Assembly (NCBI GenBank): GCA_012184525.1
Contig: WOFQ01000048.1
Span: 62,001 to 126,000 of the forward strand
DNA: 64,000 nt
Source of the DNA: Xenoacremonium recifei
Taxonomy: Eukaryota; Ascomycota; Sordariomycetes; Hypocreales; Nectriaceae
Direction of reading: 5' to 3'
Made by a program: the position numbers and the translations under genes. Under the pieces are notes generated by a model. It did not search any database and was not told the origin of the DNA. It was given only the letters and a program-made list of their open reading frames with translations. This document shows positions 23,146 to 34,554 of the stretch, one piece after another. Numbering within the stretch: the stretch's first letter is position 1; each line of letters starts with the position of its first letter.

Positions 23146-23941
23146 AGCTGAGTTGCTGCTGCTGCTGCTGCTGCTGCTGATCGGCACGGCCCGAGGGGGA
23201 TACTGTCGGCACTCCGAGTTCCGGCCCCGGGTCCGCATCCCGGACATGTATCTCCAGCCCCAACCTCATGTCCGGGGCGCCCGCCTGGGACAACGATTGC
23301 CGTCGCCGTTTCAGCTACCGCGAGGACTTGGACCTCCGATGACCATCCTGTGCCGCAGGAGTGGCTGCTGACGGACGTCCGCGTCGCCTTGGAAGTGGGC
23401 GAGAAGAAGCAAAGTTGCGAGCTGGAAACGCACGGAAGCGGGTATGCGCCAGAGAATGGACATCATCAGGTGGGATTGTGCGGGGAGCGAACGCGCGATT
23501 GCGGAGGAGGCGTATCAGGCGACTTTCTGGGATTTGGTTTCAATGGATTACACGGACTCAACGGATGCAAGGGGATTGATGCAATTTGCCACACAGCGTG
23601 TGTAGATACGGATATCGGTACATACAATTTGTCCTACATGACTGACTGCTAAACGACGTGGTGAGGAGGATGAGTGACGTGCTCTCTAACCGTAACATGG
23701 TTGCACTCAATGCGTACAAAGTAAATATGAGCAATGCATTGCAATGTCGAAATATCAAAACAACAACACGAGGTGTCCCAATATGCCCTGTTCCTTCGCC
23801 TGTCTTGCCTAATTCCATACACGATATGATGATTGATGATTTAACCCGAATGCCCGTTCCGTGAAACAAAGCCCAGTCCTCGGTGGCGTGTTCGGGGCAG
23901 CCAGATGCGACCACTCCGAGACAGATCTAGAACTTCAACGC
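23146..23941. other. Convergent intergenic region, RAV2 / NIPSNAP
   Basis: Two 3' ends. It opens with a (CTG)n microsatellite and becomes AT-rich near 23,580-23,850. No gene is recognisable. Confidence 0.6.
23153..23179. repeat. (TGC)9 microsatellite in RAV2 3' region
   Basis: Nine triplets of CTG/TGC directly after the RAV2 stop codon, outside the coding sequence. Confidence 0.95.
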
Positions 23942-25064
23942 TCAAGCCACGGGCGACCAGGGCATGGGCACCAGGATCCGCGACTTCATGGTCTGGATCA
24001 GCGGCACCGTCTTGTGCACCGTGTCGCTCCAGCCCTCGACCTGCCAGCTCTGCTCGCGGCGGGTGCGGCGCTCCTCGAGGTTGGCAAACTGCCAGAGGTG
24101 GTGCACCGTGTTGAGGTCGCCGATCTGGACGAACCAGGCGCCGACGCCTTCCATGACCTCGCGACGCGCCTTGAGCCCGCGGCGCCAGTGCGTCTCCCAC
24201 TCGAGCAGGTTGCCCGGGTGCAGCGTGTAGGATCGCAGCTCGAAGACGCCGCCCAGCTGTCGCGGAGGCGTCGTGGGCCAGAACGAGAACTCTTGCATCA
24301 ACGAAACGTGTTTGGAATTGACCAGGTCTCTAAGCTTGCGGTCGAAGTCGGCGAATTCAGGGTGGTGGGAGATGTGGTGTCTCGACTCATGGTAGCCCTC
24401 GTACTTTTGATACTCCCAGATGTGGACTGTCCGCAATTGTCAGCAAACAAAGAGGCATTCGCGAGGAATGCTGCAATCACTCACCAAAGGTATCGCAATC
24501 GCCCACCTCGGTGCGCCAGCTGCCCACCAGATGCACCTTGTTCTCCGGGGTGTTGGCCATCTTCGGATACCAATGACCGACGAGCTGCACGTACTCCTCG
24601 ACCTTCTCGGGCTTGACCTCGTGGAAGACGATGGAGTGCACGTATTTGCCGCGGGCGAGGACCTGGCTGAAGCTGGCCTCGAGCTGGGCCTCGAGCTCGC
24701 GGCCCTCCTTGGTTCCGTAGATGAGGTTCGTGAGCGGTCCCGACTTGCGATCGGGTTGGGCCTGCTTGACCTCTTCGGTGCGTCCTGTGTCGGCATTCTG
24801 TGAGCCCGGGTTTGGCTGGACGGAGGACGACGTGTCAGCGGATTTCTGGGAGGACAACGCACTGGCTTCTCGCTCTTTCTGTGCCTGGACCAGATGCTCG
24901 CGGAACTGATGCTGCTTCTGGTTGAACTTGTCCACTTCGGCGTGCGAGGGATTGACGTCGCCCATCGACGGCGTCCTGCTCTGCTGGGCGGCAGAGGAGC
25001 TGAAGGCTCGCAGGCCGGAGCGCGGAGCGACCGCGACGGCACGGGCAAGCTTGCGGCTCAGCAT
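23942..25064 (-). CDS. NIPSNAP family protein, mitochondrial
   Basis: NIPSNAP proteins carry ferredoxin-like domains and are mostly mitochondrial; their molecular role is not settled (in animals they are linked to mitophagy signalling). Exons are 24485-25064 and 23942-24426, giving 354 residues. The N-terminus, with Arg/Ala/Ser content and no acids, looks like a mitochondrial presequence and contains Arg-Ala-Phe-Ser-Ser-Ser-Ala. A charged linker follows. The tandem NIPSNAP domains show Val-His-Ser-Ile-Val-Phe-His-Glu-Val-Lys-Pro, Gly-Ser-Trp-Arg-Thr-Glu-Val-Gly, His-Ile-Trp-Glu-Tyr, then Phe-Glu-Leu-Arg-Ser-Tyr-Thr-Leu-His-Pro-Gly and Leu-Trp-Gln-Phe-Ala-Asn-Leu-Glu-Glu-Arg. Length fits fungal members. 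Confidence 0.92.
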
Positions 25065-26092
25065 GATGGCGATGGGAGAGGAAGCGGTTTGGATTGGGAG
25101 ACGTTGCAGGGCCGGAACTCTGCAGGACCGCGGGGTAGCGAGGCAGGGTGACAGCGTCAAAGCTTCAATGGCAGTGACACCGGAGATGGAAGTGAAGAGG
25201 GTGAAGGACGGTGAAGATAGACCACAAAAAGTGAATCTCTTGGTGAATTGCCGAGGTAGCGGTCGGCGATGGCAGGGGCTGGGAGTTTGGTGTTGAAGGG
25301 AAAAGGGTTTGGGGGATTTTGCCGGAGACAGTTTGTTCAGAAGGTTTCGGAAGCAGCAAGGCAAGACCGTCAGAGATGAACCCCAGACGGCTTAGCAGCA
25401 GTTAGGCGCGAGGTACCTGGGTCGCAGCAGGGGCGGCGACGGCACAGAAAGTACAGAGAAGCCGCACGGTGGCCGTGGATGGTAAGGTACCAAGTAGGGG
25501 AGCAGCGGCAACGGTTGAATTGGCAAACAATGGCGGGCGTTGACAGACCCGGGGGGTTGATTGGGCGAAGGCGAGGAAATTGGATGGACGGCACGGCTTC
25601 TGCTACGTTCCAGGCCGAGAATCTCCCCGCACTATTTGGGCAAGTGTTGATTTATGACGAAGAATCCTGGGCAGAGCCTGACGAGCCAAAAGGTCTCAGA
25701 GGCGGTACGTATCCCTCCTTCTTAAACCGGACAGCTCTGAGCGCCTGCCAGGGCCATCATGCCATGCCTGAGCTCGCCATGATGTCACATGGGGATCGGC
25801 ATCACGTGTAAGACGCTAGCGCGCCTCGAAAACGCGGGGTTCGGAACAATACTTTCGGCGCCCACCCGGCATTTAGCCACAACTGAGCTACTGCCTGGAT
25901 GCCTGGCGCTTGTGTGTTGCTGCCTTAGGCCTCCAGAAGGCCTTCCACCCGGCTTCGGCTGAACCCGCTCGGAGCTCTGGCGGCTCTGGTCGGAAAAAGG
26001 CTCGTTTGTGAAGACTCTCCCAAAACTCCAGCACAACCGCCATCAACCCGAACCCGCCTCCCTCCCGTCGCGATCCCCCCCAAACCGTCACA
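25065..26092. promoter_or_regulatory. Divergent promoter region, NIPSNAP / ATP18
   Basis: 1.0 kb between two mitochondrial-protein genes transcribed away from each other. No coding region is supported. Confidence 0.6.
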
Positions 26093-26520
26093 ATGTCTTG
26101 GCTCGGCGTCCAGCCCTTCAAGAAGTTCAATGCTCCTTTCCGTGCGTCAATTGCGACTCCTTGCGCCGCCCCGAGAGATTGCATCCCGCTGACTGTCCTG
26201 GCTGTTTAGTGAAGCCTTACTGGCCCTTCTTCGCTGCCGGTACGTGAAACAGCGCGATCCCGACAATTCCGGTCTTCTCGGCGAGCTTCTCTACGCGATC
26301 CGACACCCGATTGATACGTCGACAATATTTGGAATGGCAATTGACGGATAAACAGGTCTCGTTATCGCCTACGGTGTCAACTCCGCCCAGAACGCCATGA
26401 TGGCCTGTACGACCCCCCGAGCAGATTACCCATCGATATACGAAACGAAATACTGATTTTTTGACAGCTGCCGAGTGGAAGAACGACCCCCGCAACCCCA
26501 ACGCCAAGTCTGCTCACTAA
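26093..26520 (+). CDS. ATP18: Mitochondrial ATP synthase subunit J (i/j)
   Basis: Small membrane subunit of the F1Fo ATP synthase in the mitochondrial inner membrane. Exons are 26093-26141, 26210-26239, 26356-26406 and 26468-26520. Every junction leaves phase 1 and the product is 60 residues, the usual size. The protein reads Met-Ser-Trp-Leu-Gly-Val-Gln-Pro-Phe-Lys-Lys, then Pro-Tyr-Trp-Pro-Phe-Phe-Ala-Ala-Gly, one membrane helix, and a polar tail with Asn-Asp-Pro-Arg-Asn-Pro. No single open frame covers it, so it would be missed by simple ORF calling. It is head-to-head with the NIPSNAP gene. Confidence 0.95.
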
Positions 26521-27346
26521 AAGATGGAGGATGAGGGAGATGGGATTTCGTCGAATGCCAGCATGGTTTGATCCGCTACAGAGCGAGCAGGATCCTGTGA
26601 GATGGAATTGTATCATAGACACGCCTAGGCGGCTCAATTGACTTGCTGTCGAACCAATTTCAAGCCCGAGAGATCTTGTGTGTGGGAGGATTGTCCGATA
26701 CTGTGTTTGATGATGAACCCCTTAGCCCGAGCCTTTCGAAGGCTTCTTTGCTCAGTTTTGGAGGCTAGCACGGAGCCCAGATGTGACCGTAAAGGATATG
26801 CTGTTAATTATACTAACACGTCCTTTTTTTTATTATGCTGCGTTCGTACTTTGACGTTTGACGTCTGACGTCTCTTGAATGACCTATGAGGGAGGGTAGC
26901 TCAACTGCCGACGCCGGGAGCTCTGGCCAATTACAGAACCGCGTCAGAGCCTTCCTCAGCCACCACTCTAAGAAACCTGACCCCTGGAAAATGCAAGAGA
27001 ATGGCCTGGATATCTCCTTAGATCATTGATCTCAGCAGAGGAGGATAAACTGGTCCTGTATCTGAGGATTCTGCCGTAAGTTGTTTGAATCCCCGTATAG
27101 TTAGTGGAACACTTTTTCCATAGAAATCTTTAATTCCACGCGCCCTTCCACTTTACAAATCAACCGTTATCAATCATCTCCTGACTCATGCGGCGAGAGC
27201 ATCTCCAACACCTCTCCTTATCGACTCGCCGGCGATAGAGACAGACTGCTTCCTTGATGTTTTATTTTGCTCTGTCATTTAAGCCCACCAGACCTATTGT
27301 GTTTAAACGTATTCCTTGTGTCCTGTCACAAACCAGCGTCCTCAGC
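26521..27346. other. Intergenic region, ATP18 3' end and FSH1 promoter
   Basis: Tandem arrangement. It holds the ATP18 3' region and an AT-richer segment with TTTTTTTT near 26826, then the leader of the hydrolase gene. No gene is recognisable. Confidence 0.55.
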
Positions 27347-28274
27347 ATGTCAACCACCCCCAACGGCTCCAACGGGGCGAAGCAGCAGAAGCCCAAGAGC
27401 AATGGGAATAAGAAGGAGGTCAAGATTCTCATGCTTCATGGTAAGTACGCTGAAATCCCATATGAGATCATGAGTCAGCAGCTATAGCCCTTTAGCTGTT
27501 CTTGATGCATCACTCAATGCACCAATCTCACTCACCTTCACTCACTGACAACACCCAGGCTACACCCAGTCCGGCCCCCTCTTCCGGGCCAAAACCCGCG
27601 CCCTCGAGAAGCTCCTCGTCAAGCTCCTCAACCCCATCGCCCTTCTCCCTGTGATGATCTACCCCACGGGCCCCAACCGCCTCAAGGCCGAGGACATCCC
27701 GGGTTACGTGCCGCCCGCTGAGCCACGCGACGACGACTATGAGCCCGACACCTGGGCTTGGTGGCGCAAGGACGAGGCTAGCGGTGATTACCGCTACTTC
27801 GATGATGGCATGGCCACTGTTGCTGATGCTATCCGCGAGGCCGGCGGTATCGACGCCGTGTGCGGCTTTAGCCAGGGCGCTGCCATGACTGCGCTGGTGA
27901 CGGCCGCCCTTGAGCCCAGCAGGTCGCTTCCCGAGGGCCAGGACGGCGACTGGGCGCAAAAATTGAGAGAGGCGAATGGTGGGAAGCCTGCCAAGTTCTC
28001 CGTGTGTTACTCTGGCTTCTTCTGTCCCGTCCCTGCGTTGAAATGGTGTTATGAGCCGAAGATCACGACTCCTACGCTGCATTACATGGGGAGCCTGGAC
28101 ACAGTGGTCGAGGAAAGCCGGAGCCAGGCGCTGATAGACTGCTGTGAAAGCCCTCTTGTTGTGACACATCCTGGCGGTCACCACGTTCCGGTGTCTAAGG
28201 AATGGGCGATGCCCTTAGCTGGCTTCATCAAACAGCACTCCCAAGAGGAAGAGCAACCAAAGGCGGAGCTGTGA
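27347..28274 (+). CDS. FSH1/OVCA2-type serine hydrolase
   Basis: Alpha/beta hydrolase of the FSH family. The natural substrate is unknown; relatives hydrolyse small esters, and some are polyketide tailoring hydrolases, though no polyketide genes are nearby. Exons are 27347-27440 and 27559-28274, giving 269 residues. The N-terminal 22 residues are polar and Lys/Asn-rich. Leu-Met-Leu-His-Gly-Tyr-Thr-Gln-Ser-Gly is the family start. The nucleophile lies in Gly-Phe-Ser-Gln-Gly (Ser136), the acid is probably Asp212 in Gly-Ser-Leu-Asp, and the base is one of the paired His near 239 in Gly-Gly-His-His-Val-Pro, so the triad is complete. The gene ends only 205 bases from the convergent RPN5 stop. Confidence 0.92.
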
Positions 28275-28479
28275 GGCGAATCTTTGTAACGATTGCGGAA
28301 ATTATCATGCTTGTAGACCGTATAGATAGACACAATCATAGATAGGTAGACTCAGATGGCGAATTTGTTACATATCCTCATCCCGAGGACTATCTAACCT
28401 GTATAATTACACATCACCCTGCCCAGAACCGTCATGACCAGTGTTTCGACGCCATCTAATGACAGACCCCCAACGCGCT

Positions 28480-30089
28480 CTATTTTCCACCCGCAGGCTG
28501 AATCCGTGCCATCATCTCCTCCTTGGTAATGAGATGATCAATCCTCTCCAAGAGACCTAGGAGACTCTTCATGTTGTGGCTCCATTCGTTCAAGATGTCG
28601 TCGGCATCTCGAGGCTTGGCAAAGCTCACGATTCTTGCTGGTCGGTCAATCTTGGCATACACCGTCTTCGACGTCACCAGCTCGCTAATGTACTTCTCCG
28701 TCTCATCCTCGTTCAGGTCGAGCAATTGAGTGAGACGGCTCATCTGGATTCGGGTGTAGTACTTGGCTACCACACGCACGTTGTGCTCAATGACACGTTT
28801 TCGGAGGTCCTTCCATCGCTGATGCGCCTTCTCATCCGAAGACTGGCCAGGCTGGACATCAAACACATCCGTCTTGCACAAGTGAGGGCCAAATCTCTTA
28901 GCAACCTCTGGCCATCGCATCAGCTCGTGGACGGTGAATAGTCGCAACAGGTCGGCATCGAGAGACACTTGTGAATTGCGCGTGTCTCGGTGAATTCGGT
29001 GGAGAAGGTCGTGCTGTTCGTTGTCGTAGGGTGCCAGAATCACAAAGTAGATGATTCGTTGAAGAACCTATATGGGGTTAGTTCGTTCATGTAGACGTAG
29101 AAAGAAATAGAGAGCCATACAGGGTGAAGCTTTGAGGGATCCTCTTCGACGGCCTCGGTGTCCAAGACCTGTCTGTAGTGCTTGCAGACATCCAAGTACT
29201 TATCCTCATGCTTGGCTAGGATGATCTGCTGCTCGTAATATCGCAGCTTCAGATCGGTCGTGTCGTCTTCCTTCTCTTCCGGTACCTCCTCACCACGGGC
29301 CTTCTTCTTCTCGCGCTCCTTTTGTTCCTTCTCGAGTTGCTCAGCCGTCTTCTTGGGCTTACGCGCTAGGTATTTGGTGCTGATCTTTCGTCCAAGGATT
29401 CCTGCTTGCGTCCAGTCGCCGCTCTCGATGCAGAGCGCTACCTGCGCAAGAATGAACTCTGTCTTCTCCCGCCTGTCCATAGACCCGAAGGTCTCGACCT
29501 GCAGCTCGCAAAGGATCTCGGTGGCGGCTTTCAGGTCGCCCTGCTCTTTCTTGATGTCGGAGAGAATCTTGGTGACACGTGCCCGCTCGACTTCGACAAA
29601 GATCTTGCCTTCTGTGACCGTCCGTAGAGTCTCGATGACTGATAGCTTCGTCTTAGGGTCGGGAGTCTGGTCGAGGAAACCCATAATGGTCTGGACCATC
29701 TTAGTGATGGCCTGCTTGAGTTGACTGTGCTTCTTGGACAGAACCAAGGTCTGCTCGTTCATTAAGCTCCAATCTCCGGCATTTTTGCATAGCGTGATGA
29801 TCGAAATCAATACTCGGGACGTTGACGCGAGATCGGAGGCCTGTCGCTGGTTAGAGAGGGAGGGAGGAAGCGTGAGGGGCAAAGCGGACTTGTCGTGTCT
29901 GTTTCTCGAGGGCAACGAGCTTCTCAATGGCGCCTTGAAGGTTTCCCGACTAATTTGAAGATGTTAGAACGTGCTGAAATGGTTAAATGGTCACCGAAGC
30001 CATACCTCTGCCAGCTTCTCAGCTTCAGGGAGCAGCTTGTCGACCTCCTTCGAGAAGTCCTTCTCGGGCTTCAGAGCTCCCTCAGACAT
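28480..30089 (-). CDS. RPN5: 26S proteasome regulatory subunit Rpn5
   Basis: PCI-domain subunit of the proteasome lid (PSMD12 ortholog). Exons are 30006-30089, 29890-29949, 29121-29840 and 28480-29067, all phase 0, giving 483 residues. The start Met-Ser-Glu-Gly-Ala-Leu-Lys-Pro-Glu-Lys-Asp-Phe fits the family. The helical repeat region includes Ala-Ser-Asp-Leu-Ala-Ser-Thr-Ser-Arg-Val-Leu. A highly charged Lys/Glu insert sits in the middle and probably explains why the protein is longer than human PSMD12 (about 456). The C-terminal PCI winged helix contains Val-Ala-Lys-Tyr-Tyr-Thr-Arg-Ile, then Arg-Leu-Thr-Gln-Leu-Leu-Asp-Leu and Tyr-Ala-Lys-Ile-Asp-Arg-Pro. I did not see the proteasome promoter motif GGTGGCAAA upstream. 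Confidence 0.96.
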
Positions 30090-30834
30090 GATGAGATCGA
30101 CGACGAAGCTGTATTATGCGGTATCAAATCAAAGGAAGATAGGAGAAGCTAAGGAACCAAGCTCGTGGGGCTGACGTCGAAGAATCGTGAGTCGTTGCGG
30201 TTGCGATGAGGAGTCGTGGGGAGCATGTGTTTAGTTTGGAGCTGGCTTAGTGACGAGGCTCACGCAAGAGGCTCCTGCCTGCCAACGGCTGCCCGAGCTG
30301 GGGCGGAAGAATGTGGGACCGAACGCCGACAACTTGAGCACGTGACTCCCTTGCTACCCTTCAGCGCCCAGCTTGTCTCCTTTGCCAACCTCCAAACATA
30401 ATATGTCAAATTACCAATTGAAAAGGTTAAAGAACGGGAAATTGCCCCATAGCCTCCCGAATCTTTGATCTGTTGTCTTCGGTTGATTGTCTTTCATTTC
30501 GATGCCATGGACCCGGGTGAGGCGAACAGTCTCGGTACAAAATCCAGCATTTGCCAAGAAGCATATTTGACTAGCTTCTTCCATGCGATAAATATTGTCT
30601 TCTAAATGACTCGCGAGATCGAGAGAGTTAATACTTGTGGTGCGTGAAGACCGAATATGTGCTTGAGAAATCCATCCGGTTTGCTGTCGCGACAATTCGA
30701 TTCTCTGAGAAATTCCAGTGCCGCAGTTGACTCATTGAATTCCTCCTGCAAATTGATCTTCAATTGCAAATATTGTTTCTTTTTCAGTGTCCTCTGCAGT
30801 TATTTGCTGGAATTACAACATATGCATTGCTCTC
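30090..30834. other. Intergenic region, RPN5 promoter and dehydrogenase 3' end
   Basis: 745 bases with no recognisable gene; it becomes AT-rich from about 30,400. This is also the left border of the pectin-type cluster. Confidence 0.55.
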
Positions 30835-31865
30835 TTATCTACTGGAACTACCCCAGATCGAACTCTCTCCTAGCCATGTCCAAATAGCTTCATCACCCTT
30901 CTCTGCGTTACTAGTTACAAAACCTTTTCCAGGACGCATATCTGGTCCAGGGTCATTGAAGGCTTTGACCTCTCGCGTGTTGTCTTTCCCAACTTCCCAT
31001 ATCGACCCTCCGACATATTCCTCACCCTCTAAACATGTGAACATAGCTTCAGCAACTTCTTCTGGCGTTACCCAGGCATCTTGTTCTTCGTTCACAAACA
31101 AAATCTTTTCCGGGTTCTCTGTCCATAGGGGAGTTCGTACAACTCCAGGAGCAACTGCAGTGATTCGGATCCCTTTCGATTCGAGAGGAGCCAGGCACCT
31201 GACAAAGCCGGTAATCGCGAATTTCGATGCACCGTATAGAGGGGCCCGAAAAACTGGAATCTGCCCAGCGATCGATGAGATATGAACGATGCGTTTGGGG
31301 TTCTGGAGAGATGCTTTTCGTGAGCTCGAGAGGGTTGATCCGGATGATGATCCGTCAGGGTGTAGCCAATATGACAATGCCAGCTGCGTAGTTCGAATAG
31401 GATGGTTGAGGTTGATATCAAGTAGCGAATAATGTCCGCCATCTATGCTGTCCTTGCTCTCAGGCGATCCCGGTGGATGCCAGAAGTTGGACCAATTTGG
31501 CTCATAAACACCAGCTCCTGGACAGACAATATCGAAATCCCCAAACTCTTGGACAGCGACTTCGAACATGTGCCGAAGAGCTGGCCAAGAAGTCACGTCT
31601 GTTTTGACAAAAAATCCTCGCGGCCCTTTTTCTTTCGATTGGTAGAGGGCAATCAAATCCTGGGCTTCGGGACGGAGAGCCAGGTCTGCGAAGACAACAT
31701 TGCATCCTCGCGATAGTAGGATCTTGGCAAAACAGAAGTTGATACCTAGAGAATTGCTGCACGTTAGCACTGGTGACGAGATGATCAATGGTTGAGTTAT
31801 CAGGACGTACCAGAGCCGGCACCTGTGATGATCGCCGTTTTTCCAGCGACAGAAAAGGCCGCCAT
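30835..31865 (-). CDS. Short-chain dehydrogenase/reductase (SDR)
   Basis: NAD(P)-dependent oxidoreductase of the classical SDR family; the substrate cannot be read directly. Exons are 31811-31865 and 30835-31745, giving 321 residues. The cofactor motif is Thr-Gly-Ala-Gly-Ser-Gly-Ile (residues 14-20). Catalytic residues are Ser175/176 in Ile-Ser-Ser-Ile-Ala-Gly, Tyr189 and Lys193 in Tyr-Gly-Ala-Ser-Lys. Asp39 after Val-Val-Phe-Ala points to NAD rather than NADP. A tail of about 40 residues extends beyond the usual SDR core. It is divergent from the MFS permease and beside GH105. A role in reducing the keto-uronate formed from GH105 products, like bacterial KduD, is an inference from position only; the fold alone also fits a 15-hydroxyprostaglandin-dehydrogenase-like enzyme. 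Confidence 0.88.
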
Positions 31866-32540
31866 TTTTCAGAGCATAGGCCAGGGGCACAAAACGGGGG
31901 AATATTAAGCAGTTGATGAGATATTAAAGTGTGCTAGGTGTACTGTCATCGGGATATCGCGCTTTGACTACCTCAAAGTAGTCGTATATATCTGATGATG
32001 ACAATCTTGGCAGGAAATGGTTTCGTGTCTCACTGAAGTTTGGAGGGGCACTTATCAGTATTCGGTATTCCGATGTTTAAGCTATTATTCGCAAGGACCG
32101 GATGTCTTGAATTGGAAAGCCCTTGAATCCTGTGAGATGTTTTGATCTGACCTTGAGTCCCGCCCCCAACCCCTCACCTATTGGGGGTGGAGGCAGACCG
32201 TTCAACGTGATCTTCGTTAGCTTGCCAAAACAGGCTGGCCATGCTGAAGCTACGGGTTAAGAGAAACTCCTGCATCTTTATAGTCACAATTATACAGGTG
32301 TTAAAATCGATCGGAAACAAGAACATTATGCTCATCCTCCACAGCATCAAACCTCTAGTCTTGGATAGATCCAGTCAATGAATACCCTCATGTTCGAGCT
32401 GATAAGTGAGCATGTATTCCTGGCCGCGAGTCATGGATTGAATCCTTGAGGTTGGTGACCGAGAAACTCCACTTGCGAGAGAAGCTATCCGGTCAAGGAA
32501 TAGTATGTAGCCGTACAGAGTAGAGCGTTTTCTTTATAGC

Positions 32541-32574
32541 CCGGGGTCTGGGGTCCGGGGTCTGGAGTCCGGGG
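32541..32574 (+). promoter_or_regulatory. Array of five CreA/Mig1-type SYGGRG motifs at 7-base spacing
   Basis: CCGGGG (32541), CTGGGG (32548), CCGGGG (32555), CTGGAG (32562) and CCGGGG (32569) follow each other exactly every 7 bases, joined by T. Each fits the consensus of the carbon catabolite repressor CreA. The array ends 45 bases before the TATA box and 158 bases before the permease ATG. Binding is inferred from the consensus. Confidence 0.6.
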
Positions 32575-32618
32575 CACACAACAGGACTTTGTCCGGGCAC
32601 AAGATCGAGTGGAACTAA

Positions 32619-32627
32619 GTATAAAAT
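32619..32627 (+). promoter_or_regulatory. TATA box of the MFS permease gene
   Basis: GTATAAAAT lies 106-114 bases upstream of the ATG at 32733 and just downstream of the CreA-type array. Confidence 0.6.
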
Positions 32628-32732
32628 CCCTTGTCTCACCTGTTCCCTCCCATAATCTAATAGCATCATAGCTACCAAGATTATCTCCATCTTGTCTTCA
32701 TTACTAGTTTTCTTTCATTCTGTGATCCCACG

Positions 32733-34554
32733 ATGGCAGCACCTGAAGTCTCGCAGGCTCCTGCGGCTGACAGAGTCGATGACAAGAACTCTATCCACGA
32801 GGTCGAACGACCATCTCATGACCAGGACCCCGAGCTGGTAAAGCCACATCTTTCAGATCGAGTCGACAAGGAGCTCGCCGAGTATGTTGCAGAGACTCGA
32901 ATCTACATTTCCCCGGAAAGAAACGCAGAACTTCTTCGGAAGGTTGACAAGCGTATCTTAGTCGTGATGGTTACTACGTACTTCCTACAATCTCTGGATA
33001 AGGGTACCTTGTCCTTTGCTTCCATTATGGGGATCACTGAGGATACTGGTCTCGTGAATGCCGATGGCAAAGTCTCGCAAAATGCAAGTTCATACTTTTA
33101 CCTCTAGTCAGTCGATTGAACGAGCTAATGGTTGTGTACAGTACTCTTGGCTCACCACATGCATCTACATCGCGATTCTCATCGTTGAATACCCGCAGAA
33201 TTATCTCATTGCTCGAGTCCCCATTGCCAAATATCTCAGCTTCTGCATCATATCCTGGGGTATAGTTTTGGCTTGTCATGCTGCTTGCAATAGCTTTGAG
33301 GGACTTCTTGTCGTACGCACCCTCCTGGGCATATTTGAGTCAGCTTGCCAGCCCTCCTTTGTTATCCTTTCTTCAATGTGGTACCGCAGAGAAGAACAAG
33401 CAGCCCGAGTTACCTATTGGTAAGTTATCTTCCAAGATGAAACTAATGCTTTCCCGCTGATATAATCAGGTACATGATGAATGGCGCACAGCAGATGGTC
33501 GGAGGGCTTCTGGCGTACTGCTTCTCACTGATTCAAAGCGGGCCGTTGAAGTCATGGCAATGGCTTTTTCTCGTATATGGTGTGATTTCGGTTTTCTTTG
33601 GCGGGTTCATTCTTTATTGGATGCCTGATTCACCAATGCGGGCGAAATGCTTCACCGAGCAGGAAAAACATGAACTAATTGAACGGGTTCGCGATAATCA
33701 AACCGGCATTCAGAACCGAAAGTTCAAAAAGGAACAGCTGATCGAAGGCCTGAAAGACCCTCAAATCTGGGCATATGGAATCATCGCCTTCTGCACAACT
33801 CTGCCCACATCTGGGTTGGCAAACTTCGCAAACATTGTGATTAAGAGTTTCGGCTTTACGACACTGCAGACGCAGTTGCTATCCATGATCCTTGGTGCCT
33901 ATATCATTGTTATTCTATTAACCTCAGTCTGGTTGGTCAAGAAAACGAACCAAAACTTGCTGATCATGTTGGGGTTCTGCATTCCGTAAGCTTTGAGTGT
34001 TTTCCCAGGCATGGTTCCCTCTCGCTGATTAATATTCATAGCTCATTTGTTGGAACCATTCTCCTCATGACAATCCCAAGTCATACCCTCGCGCAACATA
34101 TTGGGCTTCTGATCTCTTACTATATCACTATGTCTTTCTGGTCCGCGCAGACACTCGCTCTATCAATGATCTCTCGAAATATTGCTGGCCAAACTAAAAA
34201 GACTGTTGCAATTGCTATCAACTTCATTATTTGGGCTGCCGGTAATTCAATTGGTACGTTGGCCAACTGCACTGTCTGACCTGATGTGTGGAAATACTAA
34301 TGCCAATATCAGGACCCCAGGTTTTTCTTTCAAATGATGGCCCTCGATATTTCATTGCATTTGCTACCCATTTAGGTTGCTATTCTCTTCTTGTTATCGT
34401 CATCATCTTTCTACGATGGCATTTGAAGAGAGAAAACCGAAAGAGGGATGAATTGGCAGCTCGGGGAACTGTTGAAGCAGCTGATGAAACCATGGCTCAT
34501 GCCTGGGAAGACCAAACGGATAAAGAAAACCTGAGTTTCCGTTATGTATATTGA
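32733..34554 (+). CDS. MFS transporter, anion:cation symporter (Dal5/allantoate permease-like) family
   Basis: Plasma-membrane uptake carrier of the ACS/Dal5-type MFS family, whose members import carboxylates, vitamins and sugar acids. Exons are 32733-33083, 33142-33419, 33470-33985, 34042-34253 and 34313-34554, giving 532 residues. A hydrophilic N-terminus of about 75 residues leads to Arg-Ile-Leu-Val-Val-Met and Gln-Ser-Leu-Asp-Lys-Gly-Thr-Leu-Ser-Phe-Ala. Family hallmarks include Tyr-Ser-Trp-Leu-Thr-Thr, Glu-Tyr-Pro-Gln-Asn, Arg-Thr-Leu-Leu-Gly-Ile-Phe-Glu-Ser and Trp-Met-Pro-Asp-Ser-Pro. About 12 hydrophobic segments are present. The first intron starts with GC (GCAAGT...GTACAG); no phase-correct GT donor is available. 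Next to GH105, a likely cargo is an unsaturated pectin disaccharide (inference). The CreA-type array upstream suggests glucose repression. Confidence 0.92.

Larger units (their letters stand above)
31866..32732. promoter_or_regulatory. Divergent promoter region, dehydrogenase / MFS permease
   Basis: 867 bases shared by two cluster genes. It contains the CreA-type motif array and a TATA box on the permease side. No coding region is supported. Confidence 0.65.

Noticed and set aside
21940..23247. 435-residue minus-strand open frame
   Set aside because: It is an antisense shadow of RAV2, whose sense frame shows clear Rogdi-family features.
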